Positions 1-6,423 of a stretch of DNA of 48,889 nt are shown here, one piece after another (positions within the stretch are counted from its first letter, which is position 1; each line of letters begins with the position of its first letter). The DNA lies in the IMG/VR virus record IMGVR_UViG_3300032086_000885, positions 1 to 48,889 of that record; one strand, written 5' to 3'. Both the position numbers and the translations under genes were made by a program. The notes below the pieces were generated by a model. The model ran no database searches. It was given only the letters and a program-made list of their open reading frames with translations, and was not told the DNA's origin. The DNA is from a virus.

Positions 1-2
1 GG

Positions 3-338
3 GCTTCCGTCATTACTGAGAAAGGTGAACGAGTAGTTGACCGTCAGGGTGACGTAATCGAACCAGACACGTTAGTTAAAGCCGTGAATGATTTCATGGA
101 AAATGTACGTGTTGGTAAAACAATGCACACAGGCGAACAGACAGGGATGGTTATTCATTCCCTACCAATCACAAAAGAGATTGGAGATAGCCTTGGCATC
201 CAGAGTGACCGTGAAGGATGGGTTGTAGCTTACAAAGTCTACGATGATAACGTCTGGAAGATGGTTAAATCTGGGGAACTTGCGGCCTTCAGCATTGGTG
301 GTCGTGCGATTAAGGAGAAATTAGATGAACCTTCTTAA
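3..338 (+). CDS. Prohead protease, XkdF-like (C-terminal part, cut by contig start)
   Basis: Reading from base 3 without a start gives the last 111 residues of the protein that is complete at 43318-44589. It contains the VDRQGDVI segment, the TMHTGEQTG segment with the candidate catalytic His, and the AAFSIGG segment with the candidate nucleophile Ser of HK97/XkdF-type capsid maturation proteases. The first GTG at 84 is an internal Val codon. The stop lies 14 bp inside the next gene. A few residues differ from the right copy, for example DDN against DEE near the C-terminus. Confidence 0.85.
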   Translation, partial: ASVITEKGERVVDRQGDVIEPDTLVKAVNDFMENVRVGKTMHTGEQTGMVIHSLPITKEIGDSLGIQSDREGWVVAYKVYDDNVWKMVKSGELAAFSIGGRAIKEKLDEPS

Positions 339-1164
339 ACAACTAGAGCTTGATGAGTTATCTCTGGTGGATCGCCCTGCTAATGCGTCTGCCAAGGTTG
401 CTTTATTTAAGCGAGATTCCAAAGAGGAAACTATGGAAAAAGCATACAAAATGACTGAAGAGCAGGAAAAGAATTTAGATAATCTTCCTCCTGCTGTTCG
501 TGCCAAGATTCGTGAGAACATGGACAAAGGTATGAACTATAATGAAGCTATGAAAATGGCTGAAGAAGAAATGAAGATGATGGACGAAGATATGAAAAAG
601 TCTGAGGAGCCTGTTGAAATTGATGAACAGGATATTCTTCAAGCTGAAATCGACACTCTTAAAGTCGATAATGAGCGTCTACGCAAATCATTGATTGAGA
701 ATGGCTTTGTAATCAAAGCTGACGAAATCGAAAAGAAAGAAGAAGTAGAGACAATTGAAGTGAATGGTGAGATGGTTGTTAAATCAGACATTCCTGCGCC
801 TGTCTTGAAAGCTCTTGAAGAAGCTGAAGTACAAAAGCGTCAAACAGAACTACGCAAATCTGCTGAAGCTGAACTACCGCATTTTGACGTAGAAGTTGCT
901 ATGCAACTGCTTGATGTTGTCAAAGGTGATGAAAAAGTCTTAGAAGCACTTAAAGGCGCAGATGCTGCTTTTGCTGCTGCTATGGACGAAACTGGGGAAA
1001 AGGTTGTCGATGGTGACATGCATGACCCACAAACTAAATTGGATAAGATGGTAGAGGCACACGCTACAGAGCATGGTGTCAACAAATACGCTGCTTTTGA
1101 TGCCATCTCTAAAACAGCAGAGGGTAAAGCCCTTATTGCTAAAACTTATGAAAAGGATGAGTAA
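325..1164 (+). CDS. Capsid scaffold-like protein carrying the last protease strand (allele A)
   Basis: This 279-residue acidic protein starts 14 bp inside the protease gene, with a strong AAGGAG ribosome site 7 nt before the ATG. Residues 1-30 carry ELDELSLVDRPANASAKV, which in HK97/XkdF proteases is the conserved final strand and is normally fused to the protease. Residues 40-200 are Glu/Lys-rich and helical, probably coiled coil. The C-terminal 100 residues end in a helix of the EGKALIAKTYEKDE type, common in phage scaffolds. Role inferred: assembly scaffold removed by the neighbouring protease. It is 19 residues longer than the right-end allele. Confidence 0.75.
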   Translation: MNLLKQLELDELSLVDRPANASAKVALFKRDSKEETMEKAYKMTEEQEKNLDNLPPAVRAKIRENMDKGMNYNEAMKMAEEEMKMMDEDMKKSEEPVEIDEQDILQAEIDTLKVDNERLRKSLIENGFVIKADEIEKKEEVETIEVNGEMVVKSDIPAPVLKALEEAEVQKRQTELRKSAEAELPHFDVEVAMQLLDVVKGDEKVLEALKGADAAFAAAMDETGEKVVDGDMHDPQTKLDKMVEAHATEHGVNKYAAFDAISKTAEGKALIAKTYEKDE

Positions 1165-1166
1165 TC

Positions 1167-1556
1167 ATGGCTGTACAAGAATCTCGTGAGACACGTACAT
1201 TCATTGCAGGAGAGGACCTGTCTTCTTCTCAATTTAAATTTGTAACTCTTGAAGCTGACGGTCAAATAGATCTAGCTGATGCAGACGCAGAGCGTTGCAT
1301 TGGTGTTCTTATCAATGACCCTGCCTCAGGCTCAGAAGCAACTGTTGTTATTTCTGGTAAAACAATGGTTACCGCAGGTGGCACTATTACCGCAGGTGAT
1401 GAAGTTTGCACAGATACATCAGGTGATGCAGTAGAGCTTTCTACATCATCATCAGCAACAGCAATCACAATGGGTTATGCCCTAGAAGACGCTGCAGATG
1501 GTCAAGTATTCGGTATCGAATTGATCCAAGGCGGCAATTCTTCTGATCAATCATAA
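1167..1556 (+). CDS. Head decoration protein-like (DUF2190-type, allele A)
   Basis: A 129-residue protein with no predicted membrane segment. Alternating Gly/Thr/Val strands such as ASGSEATVVISGKTMVTAGG suggest a small beta-barrel. It sits between scaffold and major capsid protein, where many siphoviruses encode the decoration or DUF2190 protein that stabilises capsid pentamers and hexamers. The start is 2 bp after the scaffold stop. The right-end allele has 123 residues and differs mainly in residues 30-45 and 75-100. The family call comes from context and composition; no catalytic motif is expected. Confidence 0.65.
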   Translation: MAVQESRETRTFIAGEDLSSSQFKFVTLEADGQIDLADADAERCIGVLINDPASGSEATVVISGKTMVTAGGTITAGDEVCTDTSGDAVELSTSSSATAITMGYALEDAADGQVFGIELIQGGNSSDQS

Positions 1557-1582
1557 TCCATAGATAAGAAGGAATAACAACA

Positions 1583-2593
1583 ATGCCTATGTTAACCGCA
1601 TCACAGGTACATATAGATCAGCCCTTAACAAATCTGACTATTGCGTACCTACAAGACCAGAATAACTTTATCGCTGATAAGGTTTTCCCAAACGTAGCTG
1701 TAGACAAGAAAACTAACAAGTACTACATCTATGACCGTGAGAACTTCTTCCGTAATGAAGTAACTGCTCGTGCGCCTCGTACACGTTCACAAAGAATTGG
1801 TATGAGCCTCTCAACAGCTACTTACACTGCTGAAGTTCGTTCATTGTCAACAGACTTTGACTTCGAAACACTAGCTAACGCTGACACAGCTTTGGACATC
1901 CGAAGAGGTGCATCAGAAATGCTAACACACAATCTCTTGATTGATCGTGAAAGCCGTTGGATGTCAACATTCTTTGGTACAAGTATCTGGACTACAGAAT
2001 ATGACGGTGTTGCAAATGCAGATAACGATACTGCAACAGAAGTCACACAGTGGGATGACTATACAAACTCAACTCCAATCGTTGACGTAACTGCTGCTCG
2101 AAGAGCAATGCAAAAAGCATCTGGTGGCTTCAAGCCAAACAAAATGGTTGTAACTCGTGACGTTCACGATACACTAGTCAACCACCCAGACGTACTTGCA
2201 CGTATCAACGGTGGCGCAACTGTAACCAACACTGCTTTGGTGACACAAGCTAAACTAGCAGAAATCTTTGAGGTTGCTGAGTACTACATCGTAGACGCAA
2301 TCGAAAACTCTTCTGCAGAAGGTGTAGCAGAGTCACTAGACTTTGTAGCAACTAAGAAAGCTGCATTGTACTACGCTCCTGCATCTGCAGGGTTGATGGT
2401 TCCATCAGCAGGTTACAACTTCACATGGAATGAGTTAGATAATGCATCTGGCTATGGTATCGACATTCGTTCATACTCTGGCGATTTCCTACGTGTAGAA
2501 GGTGTTGCAGAACTCCTAGAAGCAAACATGGCTTACGACCAAAAGGTTGTAGGTGCTGACCTAGGTGTATTCTTCAACACAATCTTGTCATAA
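1583..2593 (+). CDS. Major capsid protein
   Basis: A 336-residue protein in the canonical position after protease, scaffold and decoration genes, with an AAGGAAT ribosome site. It resembles the major capsid (gpE/HK97-fold) group of marine siphophages. Features are an N-terminal arm ending in FIADKVFPNVAVDKK, a conserved RAPRTRSQR segment, and a beta-rich C-terminal half. The protein is nearly identical in the two contig ends (Ile against Val near residue 19), although the first 215 bp differ at many silent sites. Fold assignment is inferred. Confidence 0.85.
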   Translation: MPMLTASQVHIDQPLTNLTIAYLQDQNNFIADKVFPNVAVDKKTNKYYIYDRENFFRNEVTARAPRTRSQRIGMSLSTATYTAEVRSLSTDFDFETLANADTALDIRRGASEMLTHNLLIDRESRWMSTFFGTSIWTTEYDGVANADNDTATEVTQWDDYTNSTPIVDVTAARRAMQKASGGFKPNKMVVTRDVHDTLVNHPDVLARINGGATVTNTALVTQAKLAEIFEVAEYYIVDAIENSSAEGVAESLDFVATKKAALYYAPASAGLMVPSAGYNFTWNELDNASGYGIDIRSYSGDFLRVEGVAELLEANMAYDQKVVGADLGVFFNTILS

Positions 2594-2604
2594 GGAGTAG
2601 GTGA

Positions 2605-3003
2605 ATGACCCGACCACCATTTCAATATGATAAGCCACTCTTCGTTAGAAATCCACAGGGATTGCTGATGAATGGTAAGCGTTATGCAAAAGGTGATCTC
2701 GTTCCTTGGAAGGAGCGAGGTCTACCTAAAGCAAACATTGAGCGTTTGTATAATGAGCACCATCTACATCATAACGAAGAGTTGGAAGAAGTAGCTAAAC
2801 CTTCCGTAGGAGACGGCTTAGATGAAATGACTGGAGAACAGTTAAACATCTTAGTCAAGACTATAAACGAAAAGGTTAAAGCTAAGACTTCAAGTAACTC
2901 AGAGTATGACCGCAAGAGATGTCGAATCTCTAAGGTAAAAGATAAACAAGCAGGTTTGATTCGCTCCTGGCGAAGGAACTACGGACACTTAGAGGCTGAA
3001 TAA
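2605..3003 (+). CDS. Unknown protein between capsid and connector genes
   Basis: A 132-residue basic protein, translated from an AAGGAG site a few bases before ATG; its stop overlaps the next start (TAATG). The N-terminal half is compact, with RNPQGLLMNGKRYAKGDLVPW. The C-terminal 45 residues are Lys/Arg-rich with a Cys-Arg-Ile-Ser segment. It is not recognised. Its position just after the major capsid gene suggests a head-completion or capsid-associated role, for example binding packaged DNA, but this is inference from place and charge only. Confidence 0.7.
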   Translation: MTRPPFQYDKPLFVRNPQGLLMNGKRYAKGDLVPWKERGLPKANIERLYNEHHLHHNEELEEVAKPSVGDGLDEMTGEQLNILVKTINEKVKAKTSSNSEYDRKRCRISKVKDKQAGLIRSWRRNYGHLEAE

Positions 3004-3467
3004 TGGCTTGGACATATGACGAAACTAATCTAGTTACTACTACGGCTGCAGGTCGATTAAATGTGGTAAGACTTCTAATAGGTGACACTGACACTAACGA
3101 TCAGCTCATTAAGAACGAAGAGATTACTTTTGCCTTGTCCCAAGCTAATGATAACGTCTACTTTGCTGCTTCTTGGTCAGCCAGAACTATATCTGCACAG
3201 TTTGCCAGAAGAGTTACAACAAAACTAGATGGGGCTTTATCGGCAGAGTATAGCGACTTAGCTAAACAGTATAAAGCCCTGTCTGATGACCTTCGTGAGC
3301 AAGGTCAAAAGTATTCAATGACATCCTCAAGTTTAAAAGCAGGTGGTATTTCTAAGGCTGCAATAGATGCAGCTCAGGCTCTTACTGATCGACCCTCTGC
3401 TGCTTTCTCTAAAGGACAGTTTGACAACCCACCTAATGATAGTCAGTACATTCGGGATTATGACTAA
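3003..3467 (+). CDS. Head-tail adaptor protein (gp6-like)
   Basis: A 154-residue, largely helical protein. The N-terminus ends in VRLLIGDTDTNDQLIKNEEI, then come helices with EEITFALSQANDNVYFAASWSA. This 'LLIGDTD...DEEI' start is typical of HK97 gp6/SPP1 gp15-like adaptor rings that bind the portal. It starts in a TAATG overlap and ends in another, so it is co-translated with the neck genes. The assignment rests on the N-terminal pattern and gene order. Confidence 0.65.
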   Translation: MAWTYDETNLVTTTAAGRLNVVRLLIGDTDTNDQLIKNEEITFALSQANDNVYFAASWSARTISAQFARRVTTKLDGALSAEYSDLAKQYKALSDDLREQGQKYSMTSSSLKAGGISKAAIDAAQALTDRPSAAFSKGQFDNPPNDSQYIRDYD

Positions 3468-3820
3468 TGGGCTTCAGAGCATACGACCTCTTAAAGCTCG
3501 TAGAAGAGCATGGAGAGACTCTTACACTACGTAAGAAAGCTTATGGTGACTACGACCCTGCTACTAGTGCAGTAGGAAGTACCACTACCACCGATTACGC
3601 TATGACTGCATACTTCTATAACTATGAACTAGGTGTATCTGACTTAAATAACGTAGAGAGTGGTATGAGAAAATGTCTTATTTCCGCTCTAGGGTTAGCC
3701 GTAAGTCCTGATACAGAAGATTTAATCGTAGGTAATGGTGATCCAGTAAATATCATTAACGTGCTTACAATGTATTCTGCAGGTCAAGCTATTTGTTATA
3801 TCTGTGACGTGAGGGAATAA
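3467..3820 (+). CDS. Head-closure / stopper-like neck protein
   Basis: A 117-residue, beta-rich protein between the adaptor gene and the gp10-like neck gene, both joined by 1-bp TAATG overlaps. The segment GETLTLRKKAYGDYDPATSAVGSTTTTDY, followed by 'EDLIVGNGDPVNIINV' toward the C-terminus, resembles SPP1 gp16-type stopper proteins that close the portal after packaging. Sequence conservation in this family is weak, so the call relies partly on synteny. Confidence 0.55.
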   Translation: MGFRAYDLLKLVEEHGETLTLRKKAYGDYDPATSAVGSTTTTDYAMTAYFYNYELGVSDLNNVESGMRKCLISALGLAVSPDTEDLIVGNGDPVNIINVLTMYSAGQAICYICDVRE

Positions 3821-4200
3821 TGCAGGTTACAGTAAAAAAAGCTCGTATCGCAAAGAAAAGCAAAAGACTTGAGCAAGCTGCAAGAAATCGTATATACAAA
3901 GCGCTAGATCAAAGTATAGATTTCTTAAGTTTAAGTGTACCTGTAGATACAGGAGCTTATGCTAATTCTATGCACCTCAACACAAGAGGGAATAGATCAG
4001 GGAGCGGAGAAACCTCTCGCAGAAAAGAAAGAGGAGTTGCCGCTGACTTAGTTCTTAATGAGATGGAAACTAGACTTAGATCTAGCTTAGAAACCATAGA
4101 TCCCTTAGATGGGGCTACTATAGTAAATAATGCACCTCATGCAAAATATGTTGAACTTAGACACGGCATATTTGATCAGTTAAGGAATGTGTTAACATAA
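3820..4200 (+). CDS. Tail-completion / neck protein, HK97 gp10-like
   Basis: A 126-residue protein with the family signature VPVDTGAYANSMHL (residues 46-59) and a later NNAPHAKYVE segment, both hallmarks of HK97 gp10-like neck proteins that connect the tail to the closed head. The N-terminus is strongly basic with a helix ending at DQSIDFLSL. It overlaps both neighbours by one base. The call is well supported by the two motifs and the position before the tail terminator. Confidence 0.8.
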   Translation: MQVTVKKARIAKKSKRLEQAARNRIYKALDQSIDFLSLSVPVDTGAYANSMHLNTRGNRSGSGETSRRKERGVAADLVLNEMETRLRSSLETIDPLDGATIVNNAPHAKYVELRHGIFDQLRNVLT

Positions 4201-4616
4201 TGGCTTCTATCTATCATCACATACGTCGAGCATTAGAAACAAAACTTGACACTGAAAATATAGCTGATGTTGCCTACGAAAATGTAGCTTTCAGCCCTAC
4301 AACTGGTACTAGCTTTTTACGACCAGTTTTTACCCCGACAATTCGTAGACCTTCCGTAATGGGTACAGGCCCTCAGCAAAGATATCAAGGACTATTTAGG
4401 GTTCTTTGTCATGCTGCCGAAGGTACTGGACCAAACACTGCTGATGACTTAGCAAACACTGTAATAGAAGCTTTTGAAGCAACTACAGACATTAGTTATA
4501 ACACAGGTTCAGAAACTTTACTGGTATCTATAGATTATGCAGAACGCTCTGTAGGTTTGTTAGATACCCCTTGGTACATCGTTCCAGTTAATATTGGCTG
4601 GTACATATTTAAATAG
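4200..4616 (+). CDS. Tail terminator protein (DUF4128-like)
   Basis: A 138-residue protein starting MASIYHHIRRALETKL and ending with strands, as in the DUF4128 / lambda gpU-type terminators that cap the tail tube. FRVLCHAAEGTGPNTADDLANTVIEAF lies in the middle. It follows the neck gene in a TAATG overlap and precedes the tube gene by 10 bp with an AGGAG ribosome site. The family call rests on the N-terminal helix, the mid-protein helix and gene order. Confidence 0.7.
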   Translation: MASIYHHIRRALETKLDTENIADVAYENVAFSPTTGTSFLRPVFTPTIRRPSVMGTGPQQRYQGLFRVLCHAAEGTGPNTADDLANTVIEAFEATTDISYNTGSETLLVSIDYAERSVGLLDTPWYIVPVNIGWYIFK

Positions 4617-4626
4617 GAGAATATAA

Positions 4627-5601
4627 ATGGCCTTCGCACAGGGTTCACGTTCCACACTATCTTTCTTAGCAGAGAGTACTTTCGGTACAACACCTGCAGG
4701 AAACTTCCAAAACTTACCTTTCACCACACATTCTTTGAACTTATCTAAGGATCGTGTTGCAGGTACAGATATTCAATCAGATCGTCAGCCACGAGTTGAC
4801 CGTCACGGTAACAGAGTTGTAGGTGGAGACATCGTAGCTGACCTTCGTCATGCTGAGTTCGATACACTTATGCAAGCTGCTATGATGGCAGACAATGACT
4901 TTGCCACAGGGTTCTCTGCAGGTGATGGTACAACTGTCGCTAACGCAGCTATCGCAGGTACAACACCACAGTTCTTTTCAATGGAAGACTATGCTGCAGA
5001 CATTGATCAAGCTCGTTTGTTCAGTGGCTGTACTGTTAACACAATGTCAGTCTCTATGGCTCCCAACCAGATGGTTTCAACAACCTTTGGTATTGTGGGT
5101 AAAGATATGTCAGTATCTCAAACACAAAAGACACAAACTGCTTCAGCAGGTAACTCACCTTTCGATGCTTACTCAGGTGACATCAAGTTAGGTAACGTAG
5201 GTGCTTTAGGTTCAGCCTTGACCTTGATTACTGCTGTTGACTTTACTATCACTAACAACTTTGCTCCAACATTGGTTATCGGTGAAAGTACAGCGTCTGC
5301 ACTAGAGTTTGGTATGATTAACATCGAAGGTACAGTATCTGCATACTTCGAAGATGCCACACTACTTAACCGCTTCTTGAACGAGACAGAGTCTTCACTT
5401 GAGGTATCAGTTGGTGACGGTACAAACACACTAACATTCTTATTCCCACGTATCAAAGTTAACTCTGCTGATGTGGGTGTAGACGGACCAACTTCACGTA
5501 TCGTGAATATGTCTTTTGTTGCTCTTCGTGACACTTCAGACTTAACGTCCTCTGCAACAGACAATAATACAATCTTGAAAATACTCAAATCAGGTGCGTA
5601 A
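4627..5601 (+). CDS. Major tail (tube) protein
   Basis: A 324-residue protein with an AGGAG ribosome site. It starts MAFAQGSRSTLSFLAESTFG and has SKDRVAGTDIQSDRQ, VVGGDIVADLR and later IEGTVSAYF, a pattern seen in lambda gpV/phage_tail_3-type tube subunits. Most of the chain is predicted beta. It stands between the tail terminator and the frameshifted chaperone pair, the standard place. A leader with strong RNA structure separates it from the chaperone gene. The contig's right end cuts its second copy after 29 codons. Confidence 0.8.
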   Translation: MAFAQGSRSTLSFLAESTFGTTPAGNFQNLPFTTHSLNLSKDRVAGTDIQSDRQPRVDRHGNRVVGGDIVADLRHAEFDTLMQAAMMADNDFATGFSAGDGTTVANAAIAGTTPQFFSMEDYAADIDQARLFSGCTVNTMSVSMAPNQMVSTTFGIVGKDMSVSQTQKTQTASAGNSPFDAYSGDIKLGNVGALGSALTLITAVDFTITNNFAPTLVIGESTASALEFGMINIEGTVSAYFEDATLLNRFLNETESSLEVSVGDGTNTLTFLFPRIKVNSADVGVDGPTSRIVNMSFVALRDTSDLTSSATDNNTILKILKSGA

Positions 5602-5686
5602 GTAATCCCTAGCTAGGGCGAGGGAAGTGGTTGTCGGGTGCTGCTTCCCTCATTTCAATAACCCGATAACTCGAAAGGAACTCGAA
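5602..5686 (+). promoter_or_regulatory. Leader with predicted H-type pseudoknot before tail chaperone gene
   Basis: A 12-bp palindrome lies at 5607-5618. Stem 1 is GAGGGAAG (5620-5627) with CTTCCCTC (5644-5651). Stem 2 pairs TTGTCGGGT (5631-5639), inside the loop of stem 1, with ACCCGATAA (5661-5669): nine pairs including one G-U. The loops are 3, 4 and 9 nt, the last A/T-rich, as in classical H-type pseudoknots. The AAAGGAA ribosome site (5674-5680) follows at once, so the fold could set chaperone expression relative to tail tube. Function is inferred. Confidence 0.6.
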
Positions 5687-6085
5687 ATGGATTTAATGAA
5701 TCTGAAACCGACTTCTGATACAGTAGAAGTCATGTTAAAGCATCCTAATACCTTAGACCCTCTACTTAATGACGATGGGTCTGAGATGACTGTCACTCTC
5801 CATGCAGCACACTCTAAAGAGTACAAGAAGATTGTTCATGAGCAGCAAGACAGACGTATCAAGATGATGCAGAAGAAGGCTAAGTCACAGATCAGTGCTC
5901 AAGATATAGAAAGAGACGGTATAGACTTATTAGCTAAAGTTACTGCAGCTTGGGATATTACCTACGGTGGTGAACAACCTAAGCTAACTGTGACAAAAGC
6001 TAAAGAAGTATTTACTGAAGTCTTCTGGATACGTGAGCAAATAGAGGAGGCTTTCTCAGATAGTATGGATTTTACGACGGCCTGA
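5687..6085 (+). CDS. Tail assembly chaperone, upstream (gpG-like) frame
   Basis: A 132-residue protein from the ATG at 5687, chosen because AAAGGAA lies 6 nt upstream; an earlier in-frame GTG-type start falls inside the pseudoknot. The chain has a short beta N-terminus and a charged helical remainder ending FSDSMDFTTA. It precedes the tape measure gene and is followed by an open -1 frame, the classic lambda G/GT arrangement. The chaperone coats the tape measure during tail assembly. The stop TGA is at 6083-6085. Confidence 0.8.
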   Translation: MDLMNLKPTSDTVEVMLKHPNTLDPLLNDDGSEMTVTLHAAHSKEYKKIVHEQQDRRIKMMQKKAKSQISAQDIERDGIDLLAKVTAAWDITYGGEQPKLTVTKAKEVFTEVFWIREQIEEAFSDSMDFTTA

Positions 6086-6423
6086 TCGAAGAGTTAGTTG
6101 AGTTTGCAGAGCACAACTTTACTCTAAGCGCCACTGATAAAGATGGCGTAGCACTAAGAGATCACCTAGAAAAAATTGAGGAGCAGACTGGAGTTACACC
6201 AAAGGAATTAGAAGACACTCATTTTCCCACGTTGGTGCAACATATCTGGTCTGCTTTTATTAATTTAAGTAACGCTCGAACCGCAGGCTTCAGTGGACCA
6301 AACCCACTAACATATACTGAGATACAGGCCTGGATGAGTTTGACCAATACTTACTTATCGCCAAGAGACATAGAAGCAATCAAGAAGCTAGACACAGCTT
6401 ACATGAGGAGCCAAGATGGCTGA
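6064..6423 (+). CDS. Tail assembly chaperone, T-like extension by -1 frameshift
   Basis: This -1 frame is open from 6064 to the stop at 6421-6423 and has no good start or ribosome site at its beginning. It encodes YDGLIEELVEFAEHNF and continues with helices to AYMRSQDG. The likely slip is on the T run at 6070-6073 (frame-0 codons GAT TTT), giving a join of SMDF to YDGLIEEL. The resulting GT-type protein would have about 245 residues. The end overlaps the tape-measure start by 8 bp. The slip position is inferred; the heptamer is not a textbook XXXYYYZ. Confidence 0.75.
   Translation, partial: YGFYDGLIEELVEFAEHNFTLSATDKDGVALRDHLEKIEEQTGVTPKELEDTHFPTLVQHIWSAFINLSNARTAGFSGPNPLTYTEIQAWMSLTNTYLSPRDIEAIKKLDTAYMRSQDG

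Larger units (their letters stand above)
1..4713. repeat. Left copy of 4.7-kb terminal redundancy
   Basis: This stretch recurs at 44252-48889. Bases 1-98 match the right copy exactly. From about 99 to 1798 the copies differ by many, mostly synonymous substitutions and by net 57-bp and 18-bp length differences. From 1799 to the end no difference was seen by eye. Both contig ends lie inside genes, so the contig has most likely been assembled once around a circular or permuted genome plus 4.7 kb. A true tandem duplication is the less likely alternative. Confidence 0.95.

Noticed and set aside
325-345. Programmed +1 frameshift fusing protease and scaffold
   Set aside because: A strong ribosome site at correct distance from the scaffold ATG explains expression; no known shift site adjoins the stop. 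Kept only as something to test.
5627-5686. Upstream start of the tail chaperone gene at 5627
   Set aside because: It would lie inside the pseudoknot, has no ribosome site, and the ATG at 5687 has a good one.
6232-6423. Independent small gene from TTG at 6232
   Set aside because: The frame is open back to 6064 and is better explained as the frameshift extension of the chaperone.
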